A DNA stretch of 64,000 bases from Pilaira anomala (GCA_025716855.1 JAIXMQ010000039.1:1-64000), one strand, 5' to 3'. Shown: positions 43,389 through 57,027, numbered from the stretch's first letter. Notes: generated from the letters alone by a model not told the origin. Numbers and translations are program-made.

Positions 43389-46300
43389 ATGTTTCAACCT
43401 AGTCAACTGAACTCAACAGGGAACGATCAGAGTATGTCACAACAAACAGCAGAGTTCTCGGCACCAACAAAAGCTACGTTAAACTATGATACCCCAACTC
43501 AACAGTCAGAAACCGCAGAAAATATTAACGTTACGACCATGTCTAGTGCTGACTATGCATTGAACGTTATGTTTAGTCGATTCGAACAGATGGCAGACGC
43601 TAAAATGTCGTTTATTTTAAACTTGGGCGTAGTAAGTGAGAAGTGAGAACGAGAGTTTTGTTTTTGAGATATATATATATTTAGAAATATTTTATATTTT
43701 TAAATAGGATGCTGATGTCGACCTACGAAAGTTATTAGGACAAGGAAACGATGAAGCTTTTGACCAGTTAATATATTCGTTATCTTCGTTAGCAGCTACA
43801 CAACAAAGTGCAGTTATTGACGCAGTTATGAGGTGGAGAAAAGTTAAGGTTGAGCCTTTAGACCCTTCAATAATTAAACGTGTTAGGTAATAAAATACAT
43901 ACCCCGCGCAATATTCATATACATACTGAAGGTACGTCCTTTTTTAGTGATTCTGCACCTCTTTCTCGATCTAGAGAAATACAATCAGTTTTAAAAGAAA
44001 GACAGTCTGTATGTATTTTTTTTAAATGTTTTTATATATTTTTTATTCCATTGTTTTGATTTATAAAATTAAGGGTCATATAAAAACTAGCTTGCATCTG
44101 TTTTTATTCTTTGTAGAGCATTAATTGAAATCATCAAAAGACTGACGCCTGGTTCTTTACCTGATGATCATGGTGAAAATTTAGAAGAAATTGTATTCAA
44201 TCAATTGAAAAAGGCAGACCCGTAAGTTTTTAAATAATTGCATGGATATGGATTGTGTAGCGACTGATTTCAATTACAGTGATGCGATTAAGCGATCCAA
44301 GAATAGAACAGCGAGTATGGATTTATTTGCAGAATTAATTGGGGAACTATCAAATATACGATTTGCATCAGTTAGCGATAGATTTATTGCAGAATTGGAA
44401 AAATATAATAATCAAACGATCATGAAAGAAAGACAAGGACATATGGAAATGCTGATTAAAGGAATGCGATATTTAAAGATAAAGGTTAGAAGAGAATCTG
44501 TATTTGTTATGACCTTTTTTTAAACATCAAAAATTTTTTTTTTCAAGATTTATCCTGTAGATGCACTTGAAGAAACTGCGGATTTCTTATCAAGTTGTGC
44601 TAGTTTCTTTAAAAATGCGCATGGTGCAAAAGTAAAGCACGCTTATGCTAAATTATTCATTCAATTACTTTTACCTGTCGCTGGGGTACAGATCTTATTT
44701 CGTTTCTTTTTTTTAAAAAAAAAACCTAGACTTATCAATAATTTAATTGTAGGTAGCGGTTGCAGAGGTGAATTTTCCTTCTTGGGCTAAAGCAGTTGAC
44801 TTAATGTATCCGCGTGCGCTCAAAATGACTTTAAAACCAAGACATATTATAGTAAGTCTTTATAGAATACTTTAATTTATCATTTTCTAATTTCAATAAT
44901 TTTTTTAAAAAAAAGGCTGGTTATCCACTGGTCACTACATTATTATGTGTCAGCCGTAAAGATTTTTTTGCTGCTAATTGGACTTCAGTTATGGATAGTT
45001 GTTACCAGAAGTTTAACAAGGTAAAAAAAAAAAAAAAACATTTATAAGTCTAAAAAAAAAAGAAATCTAACTTCTCTTTCAGCAAGACAAATATACCCGT
45101 TTAGTTACATTAGGTTGTGTATCTAGATTAACCTGGACATATTTATTTCGTTGCACAGAAAGTACATCAATTACCTTTAAAAAACTGGACGTAATTCTCA
45201 AGACAATTTTCCCTCCCTTTCGAAGAGCAGTCCATCCATCTGATACTCCTTTGGATCACTTTATTCTCATCACTTATTTTTCATTAATGCGAGATGTAGA
45301 TACTGGAACGAAAAAAGTATTATTTTATCTATTGAACACTGAAGCATCTTCATCCAGTCATACATCACATAATTGGGACCTGATCAACCCAGAACGTATG
45401 ATTATCGGGCTCTCTGCATTCAAGTTAATGTTATCTGATCTTGAACGTGGGATTCAACAGCCTCCATTTCCAGACGATATAGATATTACAGGATGTGGAA
45501 TTCCAATTACATGTACAGCAGATGTCTTTTCAGGTCCTATTCGAGCAGTAAAACCTGATGTTATGGATAAAGTTGAAGAAATTATTTCAAAGACATTGAC
45601 AAGTTTAGATCAAACGTTTGGAAGGTTATTGATTTTGGATGAAAAGAATATTATTATGAAATCAGTCTCTGCTGGTGGATTAAGTACGAATGCAAGTACT
45701 ATCACTGCAAATTATTCTGTACCGATCTTTACAAATAATATCAATCCATCGGATAATGGGCCTCAAATTCATCACCAGTATGCCAGTTTTTCGGTCTCGT
45801 ATACTAAAGATAAGCAAGCGTATTTTGATGTCATCAAGACAATTATTGATTGTATGCCACGAATTATGCCTGCCGGTATCACTTTACCAAAATTGGTAGA
45901 AATACTGTCTAGGTATACTGTACACACAGATCCAGAAATTATCAAGTCAGCTTCAAACGCTCTATTACGTGTAGCTACACAAATTGACAGCCAAACAGTA
46001 GTGATTGGATTCTCCCGGTATGTCTGCAAAATTGAAGATAAATTCTCGGATATCATTTTATCCTTGGGAAGTGGACCTATTATTGGAGGTGTACATCAAG
46101 GAAATGGAGGAGTTATCAAGTTGTATGTGGACCTTTTATCTATCTGGGTAAATCAATTAGATTTAACAGCTTTAGAAAGACCTGCTAATCCAAATATGAG
46201 AGGATCCGTAGAAGTAAATATCGGAAAAGTATTTGATTTAGTGGAAGAAACAGAAGCCAATGGATTATTATACCTATGCAGCCAATCCCCTTCTGTTCGA

Positions 46301-49300
46301 AGATTTGCAATTCAAATTATAAAGACGGCAAGTAACCTCACAGACCGACTTAACGTTATCTTACAAAATAAAGAAAACACTCAAGGCCAACCCACAAAAA
46401 AATGGACACGATTATATCAACTATTAGAATCAGCAGGACAAGACATGATCCAATTTGATAAAGACTCGAATACGTTATTAGGATCCAAAGTATCTTCTGA
46501 AGTGAAAAACAAAATATTACAACATCAAAGAAGAGGGGCAGAACAAGTTTTAATACAAATTGCAGAAAGTGATCATCCATCCGATCTCTTGATTTGGAAT
46601 ATTTTCTTACCAGAGGTTTTCAAGTTATGCTTTGAGCATTTTCCCAAGGCAACTGCTCAATGTAGAGTAAATATCTGTACAAGATTAATTCAAATCCAAC
46701 CTTCCATCTCGGCTTGGGTAGAGACGATCAAGGCAGGTACAACAGGTACATTAAGTATGGCAAAGAACAGTAGCTCAAATCATAAAGCAGCAAGTCCAGA
46801 GACTATTGAACAATGGCGTATTTATTTGATATTTGCATGTGCTACTGCTACTTTGATAGAAAGCCCTACAGTTTCTCTGCCGATTTGGTCGGCTGTGGGA
46901 AGAAAAGGCTCAAGTCAGGTTGACCGTATCTCTAGTCCTCGAGATCTATTCAAGTTAATGTTACCTTATTTGACATGTGAACATCGACCTGTCCGAGAAA
47001 GTGTGATTGAGGCACTAGGTTATATCAATCAAAACGTATATAAGTCACTTATGTCAGAACTTGACGGATATGTTAAGGTAATTCTAGACGATGGTAAACA
47101 ACGGAACAACCAAAAGCCATATCAAAACAAAAGAAGTAAGAAAAATGATCGCTTACGTATCTCTGTAATGAACGTACTTGAACTGACTGCAGACTGTTTA
47201 TCTGACCCTAAATCTGTTGGAGATAAAGATTTAATGAATGTAATCATGAGTTATATTAAAGAAACTAAATCCTTTTTGGTGGATACTGAGGTACAAATCG
47301 AATGGGAGTATCAAAGGCTTCGAATTTATTTATGTGGTCTCGTGGATAAACTGTATCAAAGTATTATGAAGCTGGAAGATCCTACATCTCTCATGTCGTT
47401 TGAAACTAGATTAAGTCTCTATAAAATGTTTGAAGAATGGTGTGGATATGGTACTTCGGCAAATACGACACAGCAAAGAGAAGCAATGATGATAAGAGAT
47501 GTACTTGAGCAATGTAAAGACCCGAAAGAAAGAGCTAGCATGACACAGTTAATTGAAGATGAAAGAAAGGCTTTGGAGTTGGCTTCTTTAAGTGCTATGG
47601 CCACACTCTGTGTAAGTACTTTTTTTTTTTTTTTTTTTTGTGGGTTTAATTTTTTTATCGAATATTTTTACTAATATTTTTAAATATATGTGTAGCGTGG
47701 ACCGTTATATGCTTATTTAGGGCAAAAGAAAGCTAGGCAGGCTATTATCCAGTTTGATACTTTGAATGTTCTTCGATGGATTGATGCTATTTTTGAAAGC
47801 CGTGATCCTTCTTATCATTCTATTGCTCGGTAAAGAAATATGATATTTATTTTATCCTTGTTTACAAATATTAATAATTTCCTCTTTATAGTCGTGCTTT
47901 GGAAGCTGTCATGATTTATAACCAAGATCAATCTGTATTATTAGACGATATCATCGAACAATGTTATGCCGGTAACCCTAAGCTTGAATTCACACAAGGC
48001 TATTTTCAAGCTTTAGCCGATATAGTCACTCAAGTAGAAGACTACCCATGCCACATCCATCAAATCATGAGCCTTGCTTTATTCAAGACTGGCGATGCTA
48101 AAAAAGCCATCCGAAAAACCGCGATTAATTTACTCCGAGTGATTGAAGAAAGAGTGTTTGCAGACTCATGTGCAAAAGAATACGAAATTGGCATCACGAG
48201 TAGTTTACCAGCTATTTACAAACACACGCAAACACTTTTATCTGCACGTCTTGCTTTAGACCATCCGGAACAAACGTACTCGATGTTATCAGAAATCACG
48301 CAACGGTTTGAACATATCACACCGAATTCACAACGAGAGGTCTTGACCTACATGTTACCTTGGCATCGAAAGATTGATCTAGGTGTAGGACCGCATGATA
48401 CCGAACTAAGTGCATCTGCATACATGGTGCTTTCCAACCTGTATTATATCACCATCAAGTTTGGTGATGTGTATGTAAAAGAAACGGCTGCACTCTGGAG
48501 TCAGTTAGTAGATTCAGGACGTAATGTGCATGCAATCATCATGTATTTATTAGATATGGGTCAAGAAAAGAGAAATCCATGGTTTCTGATACATGCAAAA
48601 CGTGTATTTGTATGTCTTGGACGTACGCATGCTTTTGCTACCATCACAGAAGAAATCATTAGAGAAATCACGCCACGTGCGATGGTACCTCAACTCAAGG
48701 AAGCAAGCAACCGACATGCTCATGCGTTTCCTTTATTATTTGTTGCAGATACAGAAAAGGTCTTGCCTTCGTACCCTAAAAAACCCATGTTCTCAAAAGG
48801 TCAATTAGCCATGGTGTTCTTAGTGGATCTAGCCATTGAAGCAGGAGCAGACCTTGCACCTCACTTACCTCTTTTGTTACATAGTATCTTTGTTCAACTG
48901 GATCATCTTACAAGTATCATCTGTGATCAATCTCGATGTTTCTTGATTAATTTAATGCACTCGATTGTAGTACGTCAATCGATGGATTCCGAGGCTTCCA
49001 GAAAGGCTTCAGAAATCATTCAATGGCTAGTTGGAAAAGAAGGGAAAAGGTTATGGGCCTATGAAAATATTACACCTACCAATCGACGTATTGTCAGTGC
49101 AGATGAACTCAAAGATTTAATTCAACAAGTGGTCCAAGTATTTTCGTACGAGGACAGAGATTTACGGCAGAAATGGGGCGAGACAGCTTTGAAATGGGCT
49201 ACCTGTTGTTCAGTTCGACATATCGCATGTCGTTCTTTCCAGTGCTTCCGAGGCCTTATGCCTGCATTTAATCAACATATGTTGGCAGATATGTTGGCAA

Positions 49301-50607
49301 GATTATCCAATACAATTGCAGACAAGTCTGAAGAGATTCGTGGATTCGCCTTGGAAATTATTTTAACATTAACCGAAGTCGCTAAATCAATGGATGAGAG
49401 TCAAATGGAACAATTTCCTCAGTTGTTTTGGGCTGCCGTTGCTTGTTTATATAGTCCATATGAATCCGAACATTGTGAAGCTTTATTGTTACTGGATGTC
49501 GTGCTTCAGAAATACAAGTTTATTCCGAAATTAGCTGAGAGCTTTCCAAAGAATTGGTCAAGTGAATTTGATGGTTTGCAACCTTTGTTGTTAAAGGGAC
49601 TTCAGTTCTCTTCTGCAGAAGAAAAGACGTTTAGTATCTTGGACTCGATCAGTTTACAGGACAATTTGCCCTTGATTGATCCGACCGAGACAAGACTGAT
49701 GTATCTCTTACTCGGTTGTTTACCTCGTTTATTACATGGTTTAGATGATGAAAAGGCCGTGAATCCTGAATCCATTCAACTCGCAAATACCCTCGTGAAA
49801 TTATTCGAAGATTATGGTTTATCTGGCATTCAACGTATACTTGCAACTTATCCCATTCAAAAATCCAAATTTCAAGAAGATTTCCTAAAACAAATCTTGT
49901 CCAGTATGCGGGACGTGTTTTTGGTAAATTATAGTCAACAAGCCTTTATGTTTACTCTATTGATGGTCAAGAATAAGCTGCCTTACTATCGTGAAAAGAC
50001 TTTATTAGTGATTGAGAATTTGGTACCGTACGTTACAGGTAAATTGATAAGGACAACAACAGAGGTCTCGATTGATATCGCTGCTCTGGAACCACTTTTA
50101 CAATTGGTCCAAACTGAATACGCAGATCGTGCTCTCAGTATTTTGAATTCGGGTATTCCTACAGTGACAAGTGATAGGAAATCGGCCATGAGCTCAGATA
50201 ATGAATTGATTTATGGGTTCAATAATTTTGCAGAAGCAGCAAAAATCACACGACATAATATTCATGCTGTTGTATTTGAATGCTCTTCGATCACAAATGA
50301 AGCACCTATCGAACATAATATCCAGTTTTCAGTTGAAGACTTTTCAATGTTGACAGGCGAATCGAATGCGACAGAGAACGGTCGTATGTATCATGATTTA
50401 TCTGTAGGTATAACGCAACCTGCTGTAAGTCGTGTATCTGCTCCAGGACAATATGGAGATGATTTAATGAACGCTTTAAAAGATCTGGACGACTTTTTCA
50501 ACGAAGATGGAGAACCTATCTCACCTTCTAGTTCTAGTAATCTATATAACGGGTTTAGTCAAGAAGAAGGTGGATCGAACAGTTTCTTGGAACCAAAAAT
50601 CTATTAA
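43389..50607 (+). CDS. TAO3: cell morphogenesis protein TAO3/PAG1/Mor2 (Furry family)
   Basis: Eleven exons: 43389-43631, 43708-43886, 43948-44008, 44091-44221, 44280-44484, 44548-44685, 44753-44851, 44916-45020, 45083-47611, 47696-47829 and 47892-50607. They total 2,180 codons (2,179 aa) with all phases matching. The Furry N-terminal region contains DYALNVMFSRFEQMADAKMS and LASVFILCRALIEIIKRLTP (across the third splice). The long HEAT/armadillo middle follows (RTASMDLFAELIGELSNIRF, ILGYPLV-type helices). The conserved C-terminal block contains SCVVRHIA-like CCSVRHIACRSFQCFRGLMP and MSSDNELIYGFNNFAEAAKI. Furry proteins are giant scaffolds that activate the NDR/Orb6/Cbk1 kinase of the RAM/MOR pathway in polarised growth. 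Length agrees with Mor2 and Tao3. The tail is acidic and Ser-rich. Confidence 0.93.
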
Positions 50608-50808
50608 ATATACATGTACACAGATAAAAATAAAAGCAGCTTTTTTATTTTAAATCTTTCTTTGCTGTTCTGCTTGTGTAGAAACTACTTTACGATGATT
50701 AAATGTCACAAAAGAAGGTCTTGTATCCATTTTATCAATTGTCCTGTTTTATATATTTCTTTGTTAGGTGGTCCTTTTTTTTTTTTTTTTTTATAAAACA
50801 ATATCCTC

Positions 50809-51186
50809 TTACATTTTAGCTACTTCATCCTCCATGGCAATACTTTTGAACGCGTCTGCCGATAAAATCACACCAAATAAAGCAACTAAAGCAGAAACTA
50901 AACATTCTGTCACAATCTAAGAAATAAATTAGTTAACATTGAATTTTAAGGTGAACTGAATGAATAGAGTGGTTTTACTTCAACAGGAAGCGCAGTGTTG
51001 ACTTCATCTACAGCTTTAATATAAGCGAGATCTACAGAAAAAAAAACAAGGGTAGAAAGAGTTTAGATGACGTTAAGGATGCATGAAATTAATATGAACC
51101 ATACGCTCGTATGTTGAGTAGGCTGAATGGGCAAGGAATAAAGCACCCACTAAACCTAATATTTTTCCAGTATATTGAGAGCTCAT
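50809..51186 (-). CDS. EMC5: ER membrane protein complex subunit 5
   Basis: Exons on the minus strand: 51186-51105, 51031-50979 and 50916-50809, 80 aa. The start MSSQYTGKILGLVGALFLAH then SAYSTYEHLAYIK matches the EMC5/MMGT family N-terminus, with the first membrane helix. The second helix follows after the last intron (IVTECLVSALVALFGVILSA), and the tail is acidic. EMC5 is a core lumenal-membrane subunit of the EMC insertase. Human and yeast relatives are about 130-140 aa. This protein lacks the long C-terminal tail and may be a compact form. No ORF scan above 60 codons shows the whole gene. It converges on TAO3, 201 bp away. Confidence 0.85.
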
Positions 51187-52017
51187 TGAATGAAATAATG
51201 TATTTTTGAACAAAAAGGGGGTTTCAATTGTATCACTTAGTTTTTTGAAAAGCTTTGTGTGTCCTCTTTCTATTTTAAGTTCAGTAGGAAGAGGCGTATT
51301 ATACTTCTTTTTTTTGCGCATAGAACTATATCGTATAACAGAATAGAAAGGAGAATTTTTAAACTTTTGGCTTTTATTAAATACTTGGTAATAAAAGCCC
51401 TGAAAGCATTTGTAATCGATTTGTTGTTGTTGTTGTTGTTCTAATACCAATTGCGCGCTCTTTTTTTTTTCTTTTATAGACATCATTTAAAAGTGTTATA
51501 TATGCAATAAAACCTCCTGTATGATGTTCAGGGAGAAACTCAAAGTTGATTATAATACAGTGATATAATAGAAAGAGCCCATCATGTATTCTAAATTGTG
51601 AGTATAAAAAAAAAAAACGAATCAAGATCTACTAAAAGGTAGAAACTGTGTTTTTTACTCCTTGGATATATACAAAATGCATTTGAAAAAAAAAAGGGTT
51701 CAAAAAGCAAAATTAATTAAAACTTCCCTTTTTCTCATTACTCGTAACGCTATTGTATACCAAATTTAGATGAATCGATAAACGATTCTCCCTTGCAGAA
51801 TATGTAACCAGAGGTTGTCAAAAAAACGAATTACTTTTTTTTTTGTGTATATGTGTATGAAAGAGAATGAGAGATTTTTATTTTTTTTTTCGGCAGATCA
51901 CACCACACACACACACACACAAATTTAAACTTGTAATATATACTTTATTTTGTTTTTAAAAAATTCGTCGAAAATTTATAACGAAATCCAATGTTCTCCA
52001 TCCTTCTTATTTTTTTT
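51187..52017. other. intergenic upstream of EMC5
   Basis: Contains (TTG)6 at about 51421-51440, T- and A-runs, and (CA)n at about 51902-51920. Open frames on both strands here have no protein signature. Confidence 0.45.
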
Positions 52018-52899
52018 TTAAGCAGATGCTTCAACAGCAGCAGCTTGTTCTCTTAAAAGACGTCTTTGTTTCACATCCCAGTTGTATACACGTGCGGTAT
52101 CTAAATTGGTTAGTTAATCAAGTTAAGGTATAATAATAATATAAAATTCAAATAATTTTGAGAAATGTTAGTATGATGATTAAAAAAAAAGGATACTGAC
52201 TTCCATAGTAGTGATTTGAGATCTCAAGAATTCAAGATCTTCCAAGGTATTCTTTAATGAAGTTTTAGCAGTTTCAAGTTTTGATGTTAATAAATCTTTT
52301 GCCTCTTCACAAGTATATTCGAGCATGACATTAGCCTGTACAGATAATTAGTATTGTTTTCTCGATATATATATATATATATATACTTTACACCTAACCA
52401 AAGATAAACGGAACCAGTAGCCTCAATTTTAGCTTTAGCATACAAAGTATCATTTAACTCAAAATCAGTATACAAAGGCTCTTGTGTATCTTTCTTTTCA
52501 GTTAATAAATCCACCATAGCAATCGTCTTTTCAATTTCAGGTATCTTTTCTTCCAAAACCTTTCTACGTTGCAATAAATTGACTTCCATAAACTTGTATT
52601 TACTATAAAAAAGATGATCATCTTGTTTAGTTTTCAATGCAAGAATTAAAAAGCTACTCAATGCTTTTTTTTTTTTTTTTTTTTTTTTAACCTGATGGCT
52701 TCTTGAAATTTCTTCAAAACAATCTCGACAGGTTCTGCTTCAGAAACATAGTCTTCAACGCGTTCCTGTCAAAAAGAATGAATAAGGTTTATTAAATACT
52801 GTTACAAATCTTTTCGAAGTGAACAGATAGAGTTTATTTTACCACAAAGGGAGAGCTAGGAATACCACGAGGGTTAGAGATTAACTTTTGAGTGCTCAT
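52018..52899 (-). CDS. PAC10: prefoldin subunit 3 (VBP1/Pac10)
   Basis: Five exons on the minus strand: 52899-52843, 52765-52692, 52602-52392, 52335-52197 and 52100-52018. They give 187 aa, phases consistent. The alpha-prefoldin layout is present: the N-terminal helix with FQEAISKYKFMEVNLLQRRK, LLTEKKDTQEPLYTDFELND, the hairpin VYLWLGANVMLEYTCEEAKD, and the returning helix ending MEVNTARVYNWDVKQRR. Prefoldin hexamers deliver nascent actin and tubulin to the CCT chaperonin. The exon 4 donor (GTATCC) was chosen because it restores the conserved MEVNTARVYNWDV motif. Confidence 0.93.
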
Positions 52900-53352
52900 C
52901 GTGTTCTTGATAAAAAAGTGTACTTTTTTTTTTTTTTAAAAAAAAATAGTTGAAATTTTTTACTTGTACTGAGCTTAAAAGGGCAAACTTCCCTCTCTCA
53001 CTTTGCCCCTTGTATCCAGTTAGTTTGCTCAACAAACTGCAGAATAGTTGAGCGTTAAAATAATGGATTATTAAATTGTACCATATACAGATAATTCATT
53101 ACATACGTATGTACCCCACACACAGATATAATCATTCACAGATAATAAATAAAAAAGGGATTATTTTCATGTGTCAGTGCACACACACATGTAAATAAAG
53201 GCTAAGGAAAATAATGTTATTTTCTTAATTATTTAAAAGATAGTAAAACAAGAAATATAAATATTTTGGTAAAAAGAAGTTGTAAAAAAAAAAAAAGATA
53301 AGGGGAAGAATTATATTAATTTTTTTTTTTTTTTTTTTTTAAAAAAAAAATA
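52900..53352. other. intergenic, 5' of prefoldin gene and 3' of pseudoprotease gene
   Basis: T/A palindrome at 52924-52946 (upstream of the prefoldin start), A-run at 53285-53296 and a T-then-A tract at 53322-53350. No gene seen. Confidence 0.5.
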
Positions 53353-54311
53353 TTAGTGGGACTTTCTGTAAACTCTAAGGCCATCCTTACTTTGACCCTT
53401 CTTGATAGCCAAACCAACGGTATCAGCTTCAGGATCAAAAGTAGTATAGAAAGCATTTGTAAGAGAAGTACCAAGAACCCAATCACTTTCAGAGTTACCA
53501 CGGCTAATCTTGGTATAACAGCTATCTGTTTCAAGATCGATAAGACCAGTCCAATACTTGGGAGGAAGTTCAACAATATGATCTTCAAGGGTCATCTTAA
53601 GAAGAGGTAAATCCTTGATTTCAGAACACTTGATGTTATAAGATTTTGTTGCTTGGTCATAGTCTGCTCCGAATTCTTCATGGAACGCATCGGCTTGTTG
53701 AGGAGGCATAACAATAAAACTAGTAGATGTACTGATAGATGCAATAGCATATTGTGCTTGCTTTAATTTCAAGTTACCAAAACTGGCATGACGAATACAG
53801 ATATCCCAGTTCTTGGCGGGGGCTTCAGGATCCGCGGCTAAACGAAGGTAATTTACATCGCCATCAATGATGCTCTTATCAACACCACCAAGAACGAGAT
53901 AACCTGCGGGTTCTTCAGCTTCTGTGTTATGACGCTTCTTCATGGTACCAAATCCACCGGAAGTGACACCACTACCACCGGAAGTGACACCACCGTCAGT
54001 GCCAGGTGTAGAAGTACCGGGTGAAGTAGTTGTGGGGTTGTTCACATCGGGAATAGTAATTGTACTGTTTGTCATTACACTTTGGTCAACATTTTGGTCC
54101 GTACCAGATGCTCCAGGAACAACTGAAGTACCAGATTGATCAAAACCGAGAGTAGGAGCGGTAGTGTACATACCAAATTGAGAACTGGCAAGACCTGCAC
54201 CTTGTTGGAAAGCGTTGGGAACAAAAGCAGAAGCGGGAATATCAATATCACGCTTTGACATACCTAAAGATATAGTTTATTTTAGTATTTATATATAAAT
54301 AGCTTTTACTT

Positions 54312-54344
<33 letters not shown>

Positions 54345-54896
54345 GTTGGCAGCAGAAGAATGAATCTTGGTCATGTTGAAATTGACGTCACGACCGAGAC
54401 CGAGGTAACCATCTAATAAGAAGAAAATGAATATTTTACAGCAGTAATCATCATGTGATAAATGTAATTACCAAATCCTTGACCGAAACCGCTCATACGG
54501 TAAGCACCACCGAAAGGCATATCCTTCACGGTAAGACCGGCAAATTCAAAAGTATCAATATAGACATGAGTATCTACACAAGAATCACCGTATTCAACAG
54601 AGAATTTCTTTCCAGTAGAGATAACATCATCAGATTTACGAGCATAATAACTACAACGACCACGACAATTAGCGGTCTTACACTAAAAAGAACACAAAAA
54701 AAAATATATATATTTAGTTTTTTTTGGAAATTTAAGAATTTTTTTGTATCTACTTACTCTAGATCCACGCACCCAAGAAAAACCGGTCGCTAATTTAAAA
54801 TAATGAAATTAAGTACAACCTCAAAAATATATAATAATAAAAAAAAAAAAAAAAAGAAAAAAAAAAGGGGGAAGGGCCAAAAGGGTTATATAAAAA

Positions 54897-54966
<70 letters not shown>

Positions 54967-55281
54967 GTGTGTATAATACGTACTGGTATCGAAAGCAAAA
55001 GTGAATTCTTGAGGAGGAGAACCGATTTTAACTTTACCGGCAAGCTATTATATATATAAAATGTCAATATAAGAAAAAGGTTCCAGGATTTTTTTTTTAG
55101 AAAAAAAAAAAAAAATTAATTGTGTAAAACGTACCACACCGTTTTCGAGGGATTTACCGGCAGCTTTATAGATTCCACCATCGTCAGAACGTTTATAGAG
55201 AGGGATAGTGATGGGTTCAGATGCATAAGCACTGAGAGCAAGTTGAGCAAGTGCTGCGAGACAAAGGAAGGCTGCGCGCAT
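53353..55281 (-). CDS. secreted pepsin-fold (A1) protein, probable pseudoprotease
   Basis: Six exons on the minus strand: 55281-55135, 55044-54984, 54789-54758, 54682-54472, 54412-54344 and 54263-53353. They give 476 aa. Signal peptide MRAAFLCLAALAQLALSAYA. The A1 aspartic-protease fold is recognisable from VKIGSPPQEFTFAFDT, FDGYLGLGRD, YWTGLID and WVLGTSLTNAFYTTFD. The first active-site loop reads FDTTTGFSWV instead of FDTGSSNLWV (Asp kept, Gly lost). The second reads SISTSTSFIVMP where an active enzyme has DTGTS, so the second catalytic Asp is replaced by Ser. A Gly/Thr/Ser-rich insert (about residues 215-290) contains repeated VTSGG. Intron 2 contains (AT)n and (GT)n. It is probably extracellular, without protease activity. 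The binding function is unknown. Confidence 0.88.
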
Positions 55282-56027
55282 ATTTATAATAAAAAATTAA
55301 AAAGACTGGGAAGGGGGATTTTTTTTTTGTGTGTGTGAGAGTTGTTTTAATTAATAATCGGTTTTTATCGAGAATCTCTTTTTGTTGAAGGTCGAAGTTG
55401 ATGAGATATTGATTTTTTTTTTAAAAAAAACGTTCCAAATATCTAAAATAAGAAGCGATAGTAAAAAAAAAGATTTAAAAAAAAAAAGAGAAAGGATTTT
55501 TTTCACAGAAAAAAAAAAGAAAGAAAGAAGAAGAAAAGAGAGAGAAAGAGAGAAAGAGTTGAAAAAGGAGGGGAAAGAAAAGAAATTTTTTGTAAATATA
55601 TACAAAAATAGGATTTTGCCAAAAGGGAAATGTTAATCGAGGGAATTGAAAATAAGATGAAGTTTATATGTTTGATTGGTTAGCGGGTAGTCATTAGGAC
55701 GAAGGACAAGAGTTAATTATGTGTTCCAAATGAGGTGCCTGGATCTTTTTTTTTTTTTTCTTACAGAGTCATTTCCGTAGCATTTCTCTCTCTCTCTCTC
55801 TCTCTCCTAATTACTTGTGTAATCCCATTCATATAAAAATTGCATTAGCTTCAAATTAACTTGGTTGCTTTAGGTCTCCGGCTTTCTTTTTTTTCTTTTT
55901 TTTTTTTTTTTTTGCTTTTTCTCTTTCTCGAAAAAAAAAAAGCCCAAGAAATGATTTAAACACGAGAATAAATAAACAATTGCAGTATGTCAGATTTTTT
56001 TTTTTTTTGACTCGCTAAACAAAAGTT

Positions 56028-56062
<35 letters not shown>

Positions 56063-57027
56063 CACACATCACACACAAACACATCACACTCAAACACACA
56101 CACACACACACACAGCACACAGCACACAGCACACAGCACACAGCACACACACAATCATTTTTAGTTTCTGTCACCAAAAATAGAACATTTTGTTATCCTT
56201 TTAGGTTATTCCCCTTCCGCATTACGTCCTACTCCTCCTCCTAGACTATAATCCCCCTTGTGATATTTTATCCCCCCCCCCCTCTCTCTCTCTACATAAT
56301 TACACTGTACTTTTTTGCGCACACACTTTTTGTCAAACATATACCCTTCTCCCTGTTTTTTTTTTTTCAATCTAAGCATTTCATATATATACATATATAA
56401 AATACATGTAAAAGATGAATAAAAAAAAATCACACTTTTTTTTAAAAAAAAAGAAATAAAAAAAAAACATAATGAAAATCTGTAACAAACAAATATAAAG
56501 TATAACTGCTGATTGTTTATATCATGTCGATCTTTTTATAAACGTTCTTTATTATGTGTACACACACACACACACACATTAATAACAAAGGAACTGTCAT
56601 TTTTTTTTTTTTTTTTTACGCCCAAAAGTTTTTTTTTTAATAAGTACATGACGGCGGGCGGCGTTTTGTTTGTCGGGGAAAAATTAGAATATAAACAATA
56701 AGAACTAAAAAAAATATTTCTGGCCCTGTTTTTGGTATTTTTTACTAATGACGACAGTTTTTTTTAAATATCAGATTTAAAAGAATATCCTCCCCATCAT
56801 TTTTATTTTTGCCAAGAGTGATTAAAGCAATTATAATAACTTGATTCACGGTTAAATATGAATAAGGAGAAAAAAAGACCTGAATAAATTTTTATTATGT
56901 GTATACTTACTGTATCAGTAACCCAGTCTGTTTATTATTATACACACAATAAGCATAAAATTATTTAATTTAGATTGAAATCAACTTATTGTGCCTGTAT
57001 TACCTTGGAAACTAAATAAATTATTAT
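55282..57027. other. intergenic, dense simple repeats
   Basis: (CT)n at about 55785-55806, T-runs at about 55889-55912, CA-rich tracts at about 56030-56152 including several CACACAG units, C10 near 56272, (CA)n at about 56560-56578 and many A/T runs. No gene was recognised on either strand. Confidence 0.55.
56028..56152. repeat. compound (CA)n / (CACACAG)n microsatellite
   Basis: A (CA)n block is followed by CA-rich sequence and about five tandem CACACAG units. Translations of this tract are repeat artefacts. Confidence 0.85.

Noticed and set aside
51073..51486. 137-codon minus ORF as one long EMC5
   Set aside because: The EMC5 start (MSSQYTGK) at 51186 and splice donor at 51104 match the family; the upstream part is Gln/Lys-rich and not family-like.
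55382..55636. 84-codon Lys/Glu-rich ORF
   Set aside because: Low-complexity purine-rich tract, mirrored by an equally long opposite-strand ORF of Ser/Phe/Leu; no gene signal.
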